From assembly GCA_963766725.1 (NCBI GenBank), contig CAVYBK010000012.1:36564-100563 (forward strand): a stretch of DNA of 64,000 nt, written 5' to 3'. Position 1 is the first letter of the stretch. Each line of letters opens with the position of its first letter. The stretch is from DATEOR01 sp963766725. GTDB taxonomy: Bacteria; Actinomycetota; Thermoleophilia; Gaiellales; Gaiellaceae. This document shows, one piece after another, positions 49,501-58,234 of the stretch. The notes below the pieces were generated by a model. The model did not search any database. It saw only the letters and a list, made by a program, of their open reading frames with translations, and was not told the origin of the DNA. The translations under genes were made by a program, and so were the position numbers.

Positions 49501-49549
49501 GCTTGGCGGAACCTCGCTCGTGACGGCACAGCCGAGCGTTTCGCCAAGC
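49501..49549 (+). terminator. Long hairpin after LysR gene
   Basis: GCTTGGCG pairs with CGCCAAGC (8 bp), and inside CGCTCG pairs with CGAGCG (6 bp) across a 12-base loop. It lies between two convergent genes, four bases after the LysR stop, followed by CTCTTGCT. Probable bidirectional terminator. Confidence 0.6.
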
Positions 49550-49557
49550 GCTCTTGC

Positions 49558-49683
49558 TCAGGTCAGCGCGAAGAGGACGGCCAGACCGGCGACGAAGAGG
49601 ATGAGCACCGCCGTGGCGAAGATCGCCCACACGTTGACGGGCGAGGCGTTGTCCTCCTCCCACTTCGTCCGACGCTCGGCCAT
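49558..49683 (-). CDS. 41-residue single-helix membrane protein
   Basis: ATG 49683, TGA 49560-49558. The N-terminal half is polar (MAERRTKWEEDNASPVNVW); the C-terminal half is one hydrophobic helix ending LFALT. Convergent with LysR. The upstream ribosome site is weak, so expression is less certain than for the 21-residue gene. Confidence 0.55.
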   Translation of the reverse strand: MAERRTKWEEDNASPVNVWAIFATAVLILFVAGLAVLFALT

Positions 49684-49741
49684 GGGGAGAGCGTAGCGGG
49701 ATCGCGTTTCAGGAACCGCGTTCGTGGCATGACCGTCTCAC

Positions 49742-50074
49742 ATGGCCTACGTCCAACCCCGGGGAACCTCACACGACCTTTCCGCCGCAACGCTGCGGCA
49801 GGGAACCCGGTTCGTCGCCATCGCGGCCTATGCCGGCGCCGTCGCAGTTGCGTTCGTCCTGCTTTCCCCGGTGCTCCCGAGCCGCAGCTCCGAGGCTTCC
49901 GCGGTCGTCCCGACGGGCCCTGAGCCCGTGCTCTACACCGTTGCCCGCGGCGAGACCTACGCAGGCATCGCGTCGGCGCACGGCATCTCCCTCGCCCGGC
50001 TCTTCGCGCTGAATCCCGAGCTGACGCCCCTGACGAAGGCAGGCGGCAAGCAGATCGTCGTCGGGCTCCGCTAG
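49742..50074 (+). CDS. LysM-domain membrane protein
   Basis: 110 residues: one membrane helix (about 24-44), an Ala/Ser linker, then one LysM peptidoglycan-binding domain with LYTVARGETYAGIASAHGIS and LFALNPELTPLT near 63-105. Probably a wall-associated anchor or regulator. Its TAG overlaps the convergent sugar dehydrogenase TAG in a CTAG. Confidence 0.85.
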   Translation: MAYVQPRGTSHDLSAATLRQGTRFVAIAAYAGAVAVAFVLLSPVLPSRSSEASAVVPTGPEPVLYTVARGETYAGIASAHGISLARLFALNPELTPLTKAGGKQIVVGLR

Positions 50075-51225
50075 CCCGGCACGGTCTCGGGAACGAGCTC
50101 GTAGAGCTTGCCGTCGAGAGACACGGCGTAGAGCTCGCCGGCCGCGTCCTCGCCGAACGCGCTCAGCTGGTCGATCCTGCCGAAGTTTCGGACGTCACGA
50201 GCCTTGTCGCCCTCGAGAACGAAGCTCGACACCGTCCCGCTGCAGAAGTCGCCGAAGACGTAGCGGCCGACGGCGTCCGGCACACGCTCGCCGCGGTAGA
50301 CGTAGCCGCCGGTCACCGAGCAGCCGTCGTCGTGGCTGTACTCGTAGACCGGCATGACGAGGCGCCCAGCCGGGTTCGGATCCTTGTCCTCGTAGCCGTG
50401 CGTCCCTTCGTAGACGTCCCAGCCGTAGTTCTCGAGGCCCGGGCTCGAGGCCGACGTGTGGTCGATCTCCTCCCACGCTCCCTGGCCGACGTCGCCGATC
50501 CAGAGGTCACCGGTCTCGCGGTCGAACGAGAAACGCCAGGGGTTGCGGAGGCCGTAGCCCTCGATCGTCCAGTCCTTTTCACGCACGTCCGGGTCGGCGT
50601 CGAGCGAGAGCAGCTTGCCCAGCTTCTCGTCCAGGTTCTGCGCCCGGTTCTCAGGATCGCCGCCGGAGCCGCCGTCGCCCATGCCGACGTAGAGCCGGCC
50701 GTCCGGCCCGAACGCGAGCTGGCCGCCATTGTGGTTTGCGTACGGCTGGTCGACGAAGAGAAGCTCACGGCGCTTGACGGGGGCCGAGTCTCCGGCGTGG
50801 TACTCGACGACGCGCGTGTCCCCGTTCGTGTCCGTGTAGTCGACGTAGAAGAGCCCGGTGGACTCGTACTCCGGATCGAAGGCAAGCGAGAGCAGTCCTT
50901 GCTCACCGCCGCTCACGACCTGGTTTTGCACGTCGAGGAACGGCTGGGAGAGGAGCTTGCCGTCCTCCACCACGCGCACGAGGCCCGGCTGCTCGACGAT
51001 GTAGAGCCGGCCGGGCTCGCTCGGCGTGGAGGCGATTCCGAGCGGCGAGTCGAGTCCGTCCGCGACCTCCTTGAACGCCATGCCTCCCCCGCCCGAGGTC
51101 TCGGTGGCCTGCGACTCCGTGGCCTGCGGCTCGGTCTGCGCCTGCGTCTGGCCGTTCTTGTCCCCCGAGGAACACGCGGCCGCCATGAGCGCGAGCGCGC
51201 AGAGGACGGCCCCGAGCACGCGCAT
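50071..51225 (-). CDS. PQQ-type glucose/sorbosone dehydrogenase-like lipoprotein
   Basis: 384 residues. Lipoprotein signal with LMAAACSSGD near 15-20, a Thr/Gln-rich linker, then a six-bladed beta-propeller of the soluble aldose sugar dehydrogenase (GSDH) family: GLDSPLGIASTPSEPGRLYIVEQPG, GEQGLLSLAFDPEYE, YANHNGGQLAFGPDGRLYVGMGDGG (catalytic His region), GYGLRNPWRFSFDRETGDLWIGDVGQ and DGCSVTGGYVYRGERVP. Likely oxidises sugars outside the membrane if PQQ is available; cofactor use is inferred. Confidence 0.88.
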   Translation of the reverse strand: MRVLGAVLCALALMAAACSSGDKNGQTQAQTEPQATESQATETSGGGGMAFKEVADGLDSPLGIASTPSEPGRLYIVEQPGLVRVVEDGKLLSQPFLDVQNQVVSGGEQGLLSLAFDPEYESTGLFYVDYTDTNGDTRVVEYHAGDSAPVKRRELLFVDQPYANHNGGQLAFGPDGRLYVGMGDGGSGGDPENRAQNLDEKLGKLLSLDADPDVREKDWTIEGYGLRNPWRFSFDRETGDLWIGDVGQGAWEEIDHTSASSPGLENYGWDVYEGTHGYEDKDPNPAGRLVMPVYEYSHDDGCSVTGGYVYRGERVPDAVGRYVFGDFCSGTVSSFVLEGDKARDVRNFGRIDQLSAFGEDAAGELYAVSLDGKLYELVPETVPG

Positions 51226-51231
51226 GAAGAG

Positions 51232-53328
51232 CTAGGAGCCGATCGCGGCCGACTCGAGGACGATGCGCTCGCGCATGTAGGGAAGCGGCGTGGCCGGGTC
51301 GTCGGAGTCGATCTCGCGGGCGAGGCGATGGCCGTCGTAGGACGCCTCCGCGACGATCCTGGGCGCGACGCAGTCTCCTATCCGGTAGAGCGCGTCGATG
51401 CCTTCACCGCGCAACGCGTCGAGATCCTGTGCCAGCTCGAGGTAGAGCGACTCGTTGGAGAGCCGCTGCGTCGCGAGAACGATGGCGTCAGCCTCGACTT
51501 CCACGGGCTCCCCGAACTCGTCCGTCCCGCGGATGAAGCCCTCGCCGATCTCGGCGGCGAGGAAGCCTGGGCGCTGGCGCACGCCGACGTCGTGCAGGTG
51601 CTGGCGGAGCATCGGTCCCTCGAGGGTCTCGTCCGTCACCGGTGCAATACGCTCGAGGCAGGTCGCCAGTTCCACGTCGTGGCCCTCGCCGACGAGCTTC
51701 TCCGCGAGTCCGGCTGCCGTGAAATAGCCCTCGGCGTCGTAGACGACCACGCGCTTCCCGGGCACGGCCTTCCCCTCCAGCATGATTTGCTCGGGAGTGA
51801 GGATGTGCGCGAGCGACGCGTCGGCTCCCGGGATCGGAGCGTGCGTGTAGGCGTTCAGCCCGTCGGTCGCCCAGCGCGCCCCGGTGGCCACGACGACGAT
51901 CTCGGCGCCGTAGGAGCGGATGTCCTTCGCGGTCAGCTCCGTGCCGAGGATCACCTCGACGTTCTTGAGCTTCTCGAGCTGCACCGCCCGCCAGTTCAGG
52001 AAGCGCGCCCACTCGCCGAGTCCGGGCAGGCGTGGGATCCACCGCATGACACCGCCGATCTCGGGCGCCGCGTCGACGAGATGGACCCGGCGGAAGCCGC
52101 GCTTCCCGAGGACGATCGCGCACTCCATTCCCGCCGGCCCGGCTCCGACGACGAGCACGTCGTTGTCCGCGTTCGCAGCGGGCTCGAACTTCTCCGGATG
52201 CCAGCCGCGGCGGTATTCCTCGCCGGCGGTCGCGTTCTGGGTGCAGCCGATGTGGTTGCCCCACTCGGCCTTCATGATGCAGACGTTGCACCCGATGCAC
52301 TCGCGGATCTCTCCGTAGCGCCCCTCCTCGATCTTCTTCGGAAGGAAGGGGTCGGAGATGGACGGGCGGGCCGCACCGATGAGGTCCCACGCGCCGCTCC
52401 TCACGATCTCGGCCATGCGGTCCGGGTTCGTCAGGCGCCCGACGCCCACGATGGGTTTCGCGGTCACCTCGCGCACCCGGCCGGTCCACTCCAGCTGGTA
52501 GCCCTCGGGGAAGAAGCGGGAGGCGCCGGAATCCTTCGACCAGTCGGTGATCGAGCCGACGTTCACGTCCCAGAGGTCGACGAGGTGATCCGCGAGGACC
52601 ACGAAACCCGTGCCTTCGTCGAGCTCGACACCGGCGGGCCCGAGCGCCTCGACGCAGAAGCGAACGGCGATCGCGCAGTCGTCTCCCACCGCCGCGCGGA
52701 CCGCCTCCAGCGTCTCGATCCAGAAGCGCGCGCGGTTCTCGAGCGAGCCGCCATAGGCGTCGGTGCGCTTGTTGTAGAACGGCGAGAGGAACTGCAGCGG
52801 CAGATAGCTATGGCCGCCGTAGACGTAGACGATGTCGAAGCCCGCGTCCCGCGAGAGCTTCGCCGCGCGCACCCAGTCCTCGCGGACCCGCCTGATGTCG
52901 CCGGGCTCCATCGCCTTTGGGACGACGAACGGGTGGTAGTCGCTCGCGAGCTGAGAGGGCCCGAGCGACGGGCGCCGCGATTCGCGGCCGTCCGCGTGCA
53001 CGCCACCGTGCGTGAGCTCGATGCCGGCGAGCGAGCCGTGCTTGTGGGCCTCGTCGCACATGAGCGAGAGGTTGCGCAGGTCGTCCTCGTCCCAGACTCG
53101 GGTCGAGACGACGGGCCAGTAGTCGGTGTCGCTCGAGATCAGCGCCTCTTCGGTGTTCACCGCCGCCCAGCCGCCCTCCGCCTTCATGCCGCGGAAGCGC
53201 GCCTGCGACCCGGGCTTCTCCGCCCCGAACCCTGTGCAGTGGGGCACCTGGTAGAAGCGGTTCCGCAGGGTCTTCGGCCCGATCCGGACGGGCTCGAAGA
53301 GGATGTCGTGCTTCGGGTCGCGCGTCAT
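51232..53328 (-). CDS. Trimethylamine/dimethylamine dehydrogenase-like flavoprotein
   Basis: 698 residues from ATG 53328 (the frame is open 22 codons further). N-terminal OYE-type TIM barrel with FMN: LFEPVRIGPKTLRNRFYQVPH, LELTHGGVHADGRESRR-like region, YVYGGHSYLPLQFLSPFYN, KPIVGVGRL. A 4Fe-4S site follows, CIGCNVC with a third and fourth Cys region (GNHIGCTQNATAGEEYRRGWH), then an FAD/NAD-binding half starting VLVVGAGPAGMECAIVLGKR. The cluster region is nearly identical in style to trimethylamine, dimethylamine and histamine dehydrogenases. Oxidative N-demethylation or amine oxidation is likely; the exact amine is not assignable. Confidence 0.87.
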   Translation of the reverse strand: MTRDPKHDILFEPVRIGPKTLRNRFYQVPHCTGFGAEKPGSQARFRGMKAEGGWAAVNTEEALISSDTDYWPVVSTRVWDEDDLRNLSLMCDEAHKHGSLAGIELTHGGVHADGRESRRPSLGPSQLASDYHPFVVPKAMEPGDIRRVREDWVRAAKLSRDAGFDIVYVYGGHSYLPLQFLSPFYNKRTDAYGGSLENRARFWIETLEAVRAAVGDDCAIAVRFCVEALGPAGVELDEGTGFVVLADHLVDLWDVNVGSITDWSKDSGASRFFPEGYQLEWTGRVREVTAKPIVGVGRLTNPDRMAEIVRSGAWDLIGAARPSISDPFLPKKIEEGRYGEIRECIGCNVCIMKAEWGNHIGCTQNATAGEEYRRGWHPEKFEPAANADNDVLVVGAGPAGMECAIVLGKRGFRRVHLVDAAPEIGGVMRWIPRLPGLGEWARFLNWRAVQLEKLKNVEVILGTELTAKDIRSYGAEIVVVATGARWATDGLNAYTHAPIPGADASLAHILTPEQIMLEGKAVPGKRVVVYDAEGYFTAAGLAEKLVGEGHDVELATCLERIAPVTDETLEGPMLRQHLHDVGVRQRPGFLAAEIGEGFIRGTDEFGEPVEVEADAIVLATQRLSNESLYLELAQDLDALRGEGIDALYRIGDCVAPRIVAEASYDGHRLAREIDSDDPATPLPYMRERIVLESAAIGS

Positions 53329-53386
53329 ACTCTGCAGATCATCCCCGGGGTCGGACAACCGATTCAAGCGAGAAGGGAGCGGGAGC

Positions 53387-53545
53387 ATGTTCAACGATCC
53401 ATCCAGGCATGAGGGTCACGACCGCCTTTCGGAGGGCAAGGAGGGTCACGAGCAACGGCCGCACAGCGAGCTCGAGGCCGAGGAGGAGATCCTCGCCGAG
53501 CTCAACGCCACGCCTGAGGAAGAGGGGGACGAAGCTCAGTCCTGA
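53387..53545 (+). CDS. Small acidic protein, 52 residues
   Basis: ATG 53387 with a GGGAGCGGGAGC ribosome region; divergent from the amine dehydrogenase, 58 bases away. The product is very acidic and polar (HSELEAEEEILAELN, EEEGDEAQS) with no membrane helix. No family recognised. Its 3' end overlaps the next minus-strand gene by ten bases. Confidence 0.55.
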   Translation: MFNDPSRHEGHDRLSEGKEGHEQRPHSELEAEEEILAELNATPEEEGDEAQS

Positions 53546-54162
53546 AAAAGCCGGAGCCCGAACCAGGTTCCGTTGCCGGTGTCGAAGTCGAAGTACTTCG
53601 TCCGCTCGACGCGGATGTCGCCTCCGTCGTGGAGCTTGCCGAGGATCGAGCCCTTGTGCAGGCGCACGTGGTGATAGTGGCCCGGTGAGACGGAGACCGC
53701 ACGCTTGTGCACCTCGTCACGGTGCCACTCCGGCGGCACGTCAGGTGTCGCGAACAGGATGAGGTTGCCGTACTCGCCCTTGACGAGCTCGACGTCGTAA
53801 TAGCTCAGGAGCCCGGCCTCGCCGTAGTGGCCCATCCGCTCGATCAGCTCGTCCTCGAGGGAGAACAGGACGCCGTGGTCGACGTCGTCGCGCGGGCTGC
53901 CGAAGAAGCCGACGGCGGTGAGGTTCTCGGTCTCGAGGAGCCGCCGCGTGTCCGGGATCACGATCAGGTGCCGGTGCCCCTCGTCGTCGTACTCCCGGAT
54001 GATGTGGCTGCCCGGGTCGATGTCGAACCACTGAAGGGCGCGCTCGCGCTCGTGGAGGAGCATGTGCCGCATCACGTCGACCTCGCGCATCGTGTAGGCG
54101 GCGTCCGTGAAGGGCTTGTCCGAAAAGACCTCGTCCGGCCCGAGGACCGCTGAGTACTCCAT
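53536..54162 (-). CDS. Conserved hypothetical protein, 208 residues
   Basis: Acidic soluble protein with no membrane segment. Notable segments: YTMREVDVMRHMLLHERERALQWFDIDPG, EDELIERMGHYGEAGLLSYYDVELVKGEYG-like, and a His-rich PPEWHRDEVHKRAVS then SPGHYHHVRLHKGS, which could bind a metal. No family recognised. It lies between the amine dehydrogenase and an amino-acid ABC transporter on the same strand, 12 bases after the transporter ATPase, so it is probably part of that operon. Confidence 0.7.
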   Translation of the reverse strand: MEYSAVLGPDEVFSDKPFTDAAYTMREVDVMRHMLLHERERALQWFDIDPGSHIIREYDDEGHRHLIVIPDTRRLLETENLTAVGFFGSPRDDVDHGVLFSLEDELIERMGHYGEAGLLSYYDVELVKGEYGNLILFATPDVPPEWHRDEVHKRAVSVSPGHYHHVRLHKGSILGKLHDGGDIRVERTKYFDFDTGNGTWFGLRLFQD

Positions 54163-54174
54163 CAGCTGAAGATA

Positions 54175-54927
54175 CTAGAGGCGCCCCGCGGCGATGATGC
54201 GCTGCAGAAACTCCTGCGTGCGCGGGTTGGAGGGGGAGCGAAAGATCTGCTCAGGCGGTCCTTCCTCGAGCAGCACGCCCTGGTCGAGGAAGCAGACGCG
54301 GTTCGCGATGTCGGCGGCAAAACCCATCTCGTGCGTGGCGATCACCATCGTCATCCCACCCTCGGCGAGCTCGCGAATGACGCTCAGCACCTCGGCGACG
54401 AGCTCCGGGTCGAGCGCGCTCGTGACCTCGTCGAGAAGCATGAGCTGCGGCTGCATCGCCAGCGCGCGCACGATCGCAACGCGCTGCTGCTGGCCGCCCG
54501 AAAGGCGGTCCGGGTAGTCGGCGCGCCGGTCGTCGAGCCCGAAGCGCCGCAGTAGCTCGACGCCTTGCGCTTCGGCCTGCGCGCGGTCGAGGCCGAGCGC
54601 CTTGCGCGGCCCGAGGGTCACGTTCTCGAGCACGGTCATGTGCGGGAAGAGATTGAAGGACTGGAAGACGATCCCGATCCCGCGGCGGACCTGGTTGACG
54701 TCGAGCCCGCGGCGCGTGATCTCTTCGCCCCGGATGAAGATCCTGCCCTCGTCGATCGGCTCGATCAGGTTGATGCAGCGAAGGAGCGTCGACTTCCCCG
54801 AGCCCGAGGCGCCGATGAGGCAGACGACCTCGTGCTCGGCCACGGAGAGGTCGATGCCCTTCAGTACCTCGCGCTTGTCGAACGACTTGTGGACGTCCTC
54901 GAGGACGAGGCAAAGGGAAGCGTTCAT
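54175..54927 (-). CDS. Polar amino-acid ABC transporter ATPase
   Basis: 250 residues, GlnQ-like. Walker A GASGSGKSTLLRCIN near 38, Q-loop VFQSFNLFPHMTVLENV, signature LSGGQQQRVAIVRALAM near 145, Walker B LMLLDEVTSALDPELV and switch His in MVIATHEMGFA. The ATG overlaps the permease stop (ATGA). Powers uptake with the permease and the binding lipoprotein encoded upstream. Confidence 0.93.
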   Translation of the reverse strand: MNASLCLVLEDVHKSFDKREVLKGIDLSVAEHEVVCLIGASGSGKSTLLRCINLIEPIDEGRIFIRGEEITRRGLDVNQVRRGIGIVFQSFNLFPHMTVLENVTLGPRKALGLDRAQAEAQGVELLRRFGLDDRRADYPDRLSGGQQQRVAIVRALAMQPQLMLLDEVTSALDPELVAEVLSVIRELAEGGMTMVIATHEMGFAADIANRVCFLDQGVLLEEGPPEQIFRSPSNPRTQEFLQRIIAAGRL

Positions 54928-55763
54928 GGCGCGATCCCGGCCGCGAGGCGCCGGCGCCGGCTGCGCTCGTTGAGCCAGTCGGTCAGCCGCGCCAGCGGGA
55001 TCGTGAAGGCGACGAAGATCAGCGCCGCCGCGACGTAGGGCGTGAAGTTGAAGGTCGCAGAGGTGTCGATCTGCGCCTGGCGGAAGGCCTCGACCGGGCC
55101 GATGAGCGCGACGAGCGCAGTGTCCTTCTGCAGCCCGATGAAGTCGTTCAGGAGCGGCGGGACGACGCGGCGCACCGCCTGCGGAACGACGACGTGGCGA
55201 AGCGACTGTGCCCGGGTGAGCCCAAGCGAGCGGGCCGCGGCGTCCTGGCTCGGGTGCACAGACTCGATCCCCGCGCGGTACACCTCGGCGACGTAGGCGG
55301 AGTAGATGATGATCAGCGCCACCGTCGCCCAGACGAGCGCCGAGGTGGGGACGCCAGAGAGCCCGAGCGCCGGCACGCCGAAGCCGAGGATGAAGATCAG
55401 GAGGATCGTCGGGATTCCCCGGAAGAAGTCGGTGTAGACGATGGCGAGTGCGCGGATCGGGAAGAAGACCGGGCCCGGGAGACTGCGGAGTACGGCGATC
55501 ACCAGGGCGAACGCGAGGATGAACACCTCCGCCACGCAGAAGATCTTGATGTTGAGCCAGAAGGCGCGGAGGACCTCCGGGAACGCCTCGCGGAAGACCG
55601 TCGGGTTGAAAAACGCGGTCTTGACCTCCGGCCAGCCCGGCGAGTTCGTGATCACGAGGACAAGCACCGTGAAGAAGACCACGGTGCTGACGAGCGCGAT
55701 CGTGACGTTGCGCGCGTCTGCGCTCATCCCGCCCAGGATCCTCGACCGGCGGTCGCCTTCCAT
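54924..55763 (-). CDS. Polar amino-acid ABC transporter permease
   Basis: 279 residues with about five membrane helices. The HisM/GlnP-type EAA loop is YVAEVYRAGIESVHPSQDAAARSLGLTRAQ-like, near 175-205, followed by HVVVPQAVRRVVPPLLNDFIGLQKDTAL. One permease only, so a homodimer is expected. It follows the binding protein by 18 bases. Confidence 0.92.
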   Translation of the reverse strand: MEGDRRSRILGGMSADARNVTIALVSTVVFFTVLVLVITNSPGWPEVKTAFFNPTVFREAFPEVLRAFWLNIKIFCVAEVFILAFALVIAVLRSLPGPVFFPIRALAIVYTDFFRGIPTILLIFILGFGVPALGLSGVPTSALVWATVALIIIYSAYVAEVYRAGIESVHPSQDAAARSLGLTRAQSLRHVVVPQAVRRVVPPLLNDFIGLQKDTALVALIGPVEAFRQAQIDTSATFNFTPYVAAALIFVAFTIPLARLTDWLNERSRRRRLAAGIAP

Positions 55764-55781
55764 GACGCTAGAACTCTGGCG

Positions 55782-56681
55782 TTACTGGAGGACGGGGGCG
55801 CTGGCCTTGTCCGAAAGCCAGGTCTGCTGGATCTGGGAAAGCTCCCCGGAATCCTTCAGGTGGGCGAGAGCCTCGTTCACGCACTCGGTCAGCGGGCTGT
55901 CCTTCGCGAGCACCATGCCGAAGTACTCCTGGGAGCCGATCGTCGGGAACTGCCCCACGATCTTCCCGTTCGGCACCTGGACCGCCGTGATGAAGAACGC
56001 GGTCGGCAAGTCGACGACGAGGCCGTCGATCTGCTTCGCCTTCAGCGCGGCCACACCGGCGTCGAGCGTGTCGTACACCTGCGGCTGCTGGCTCGGCTGG
56101 ATGTTCTCCGTGATGTAGTCGTAGCTCGTCGTCCCGACCGGGGCGCCGAGCTTCGCGTCCTTCAGGTCGGCCAGCGAGGTCGCGTTGGCGATCTTCGAAT
56201 CGCTCAGCGCCACGACCGACTGGTTCACGTCGTAGTAGGAGTCGCTGAAGTCGACCGCCTCGGCCCGCTTGGGCGCGTAGGAGATCTGGTTGATGTCGAA
56301 GTCGAAGTCCTTCGGGCCCGGCTTGAAGGAGTTGTTGAACGGGACGACCGTCCACTCGACCTCGGCGTTCGAGAACCCCATCTCCTTCGCGACCGCGTAG
56401 GCGACGGCGCTCTCGAAGCCCTTGCCGCTCTCGGGATCGGAGATCTTCCATTGGCCCTGCGGCGAGCCGCCGAACCACGGCGGGTAGGCGGGGTTGTCCG
56501 TGCCGATCGTGAGCTTGCCGTCATTGACGAGCTGCAGCTGGTCCTTCGCGCAGGGATTGGTCGCGACCGTCTCGCCGCCGGTGCCCGCCGGCACGGTCGG
56601 CGCGCTCTCCTCGGAGCCACAGCCCGCCGCGACGAGAGCGAGCGCCAGAACGAGCAGAACGAGGGGAAGTCGGAGCCGCAC
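55782..56681 (-). CDS. Amino-acid ABC transporter substrate-binding lipoprotein
   Basis: 299 residues. Lipobox LALVAAGCGSEES near 12-25, then a SBP_bac_3 domain: KLTIGTDNPAYPPWFGG, GKGFESAVAYAVAKEMGF, EWTVVPFNNSFKPGPKDFDF, ALSDSKIANATSLADLKDAKLG, IDGLVVDLPTAFF, GMVLAKDSPLTECVNEAL. First gene of the transporter operon. Ligand probably a polar amino acid or related amine; given the amine dehydrogenase nearby, an amine-derived substrate is possible. Confidence 0.92.
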   Translation of the reverse strand: MRLRLPLVLLVLALALVAAGCGSEESAPTVPAGTGGETVATNPCAKDQLQLVNDGKLTIGTDNPAYPPWFGGSPQGQWKISDPESGKGFESAVAYAVAKEMGFSNAEVEWTVVPFNNSFKPGPKDFDFDINQISYAPKRAEAVDFSDSYYDVNQSVVALSDSKIANATSLADLKDAKLGAPVGTTSYDYITENIQPSQQPQVYDTLDAGVAALKAKQIDGLVVDLPTAFFITAVQVPNGKIVGQFPTIGSQEYFGMVLAKDSPLTECVNEALAHLKDSGELSQIQQTWLSDKASAPVLQ

Positions 56682-56796
56682 GGAGCTAGCGAAGCTACCA
56701 CATCCACACGGGCACTACTTCACTTGCAATAGCGCCCCGGTTCGTCGTGGAAGCGAGTCGGGCATAGAGGTCGTGCCAACCGAAAGGAGCCCCCTG

Positions 56797-56967
56797 ATGA
56801 ACCTCGGACTGCGCGCCCTGCTTCTGATCGCCGCCGTCGTTCTCTTCGTGTTCGCCGCGATCAGCGACTCGAACTTCGGCGACCTTCTCGCGTGGGGCCT
56901 CGCGTGTCTTGCGGGCGCACTTCTCGTCGGCGAGACCGGCTTCGCCCGCATCGGAGGCAGACGCTAG
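56797..56967 (+). CDS. Small two-helix membrane protein, 56 residues
   Basis: ATG 56797 eight bases after AAGGAG. Two hydrophobic helices (about 4-22 and 30-46) separated by ISDSNFGD, ending RIGGRR. No family assigned. It precedes the DCC-type gene by eight bases and may be co-transcribed. Confidence 0.65.
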   Translation: MNLGLRALLLIAAVVLFVFAAISDSNFGDLLAWGLACLAGALLVGETGFARIGGRR

Positions 56968-56975
56968 AGGGCCGC

Positions 56976-57368
56976 GTGCAACTCCTTCGCCCTGTGATGC
57001 TCTATGCCGGCACCTGAAAGCTCTGCCGGTGGGCGGCGCGGAGCGTCGTCAGGCTCGACCGACACGAAGAGCTGGCGCTGCTTCCGCTGGACGACGAGGA
57101 GACAAGCCGCCTGCTCGCAGGCGTCCCCGAAGATGCCCGGTTCAAATGCTGGTGGCTCGTTCTCCGTGACGGGACTCCGATTGCAGGCGACGCCGGGGGC
57201 GGCGTTGTGCTCCTGGCCGAAGTCCGGCTGACGCGGCCGGTTGGACGTGCGCTCCGAGCACTCCACGCGTCTGCGCTCATCGATGCGCTGGACAGGGTCG
57301 TGGCCCGTCACCGCTTGCGCCTCGGGCACTTCGTTCCGGACGGCGACGCGCCACGCCGCTACCCGTGA
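56976..57368 (+). CDS. DCC (DUF393) thiol-oxidoreductase-like gene with in-frame TGA at the first Cys
   Basis: Reading from GTG 56976 through an in-frame TGA (57015-57017) gives about 130 residues. The start MQLLRPVMLYAGT, then TGA, then KLCRWAARSVVRLDRHEEL, places the TGA where DCC-family proteins have the first Cys of the D-x-x-C-x-x-C motif. The rest is normal: LLPLDDEETSRLLAGV, FKCWWLVLRDGTP, VGRALRALHASALIDALDRV, ending DAPRRYP and TGA. The preceding Asp is also lost. It may be a pseudogene, a sequence error, or a selenocysteine codon. A small hairpin follows the TGA at once. Confidence 0.5.
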
Positions 57369-57778
57369 ATGGGCCGTGCAGGGAACGAACGCGCCTGCTA
57401 ATCAGGCAGTTTCGACTGGCGAGGGGCGGGGCGGGATCATCTCGTCCAGAGCGGCGACGAATCCTCCCAGGACTTCGGCGAGGTCCTGCGGAAGCGGATC
57501 GGTGATCTCGGGCGTAATCCCCAGTCTTAACTAGAAACCGTAGCGATTCTAGGATGGCACCATGCGCTCGAAGCAGATTGCGGAGAGGCGCCCTTCTGGG
57601 CGCATGTACGCGATGCGCTGACGAGCGGCATCCATGAATCACCCGATGAAGGATTGGGAGCCTGCTTCCAAGTCGGGATCGAGTTCGAGACATCGCCCAA
57701 CTGACGGAGGAAACGCTCCGCTGGAGCACGCCGGCGCCGCACGCCCGGGTGTGCCGGACGAGCGGCGGCAGCGTTCCG
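57369..57778 (-). other. Loosely coded region with gene remnants
   Basis: No intact gene is supported. On the minus strand a start-less frame reads LGITPEITDPLPQDLAEVLG and AALDEMIPPRPSPVETA before TGA near 57400, which looks like the C-terminus of a lost protein. Upstream in other frames are short protein-like pieces (MDAARQRIAYMRPEGRLS). I read it as decayed coding sequence. Confidence 0.4.
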
Positions 57779-58045
57779 TTAGATGGCCGACTCGGGATCG
57801 CGCGGCATCAGGATCCACAGCGCCACGTAGGCGAGAACCTGAGAGCCCGGAAGCACGATCGACGCGATGATGACGAGCCGCACGACGAGAGGGTTCCAGT
57901 CATACCGGCGGGCGAAGCCAGCCCCCACGCCGGCGATCCACTTTCCGCGCCTCGGGCGGGTCAAGCCTCGTTCGGCAAACCACGCGCGAGCTCCGGCGAG
58001 TGACGACTCTCTTGGATCGGCTGCAATGTAGGTATCGCTTGGCAT
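57779..58045 (-). CDS. PspC-domain membrane protein
   Basis: 88 residues from ATG 58045 with AAAGGAG upstream. The PspC domain covers about 30-80: RPRRGKWIAGVGAGFARRYDW then NPLVVRLVIIASIVLPGSQVL and YVALWILMPRD. PspC proteins respond to envelope stress; stand-alone short forms are common in actinobacteria. Divergent from the LURP-like gene with 189 bases between, where only a weak AAGGGCG/CGCCCTT inverted repeat (58144-58183) was seen. Confidence 0.87.
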   Translation of the reverse strand: MPSDTYIAADPRESSLAGARAWFAERGLTRPRRGKWIAGVGAGFARRYDWNPLVVRLVIIASIVLPGSQVLAYVALWILMPRDPESAI

Positions 58046-58234
58046 GTGACTCCTTTGATTGGGACTCCACCAGGATCCCGCAGGCGCGGGAAGCGGCCAA
58101 TCGTGCCAGCAGGCGTCTCACCCTACGGGTAGCACGCGCCGGCAAGGGCGTCGTCAGTTCCCGCGATTAGCCCCGTCGCCCTTCCGCAAGCCCCCGGTGC
58201 CGGCACATCAACGCGAAGCGCCTACGATGCCGTC

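Noticed and set aside
50332..53412. A 1026-residue plus-strand open frame
   Set aside because: It is the antisense shadow of the sugar dehydrogenase and amine dehydrogenase genes, both of which have clear domains.
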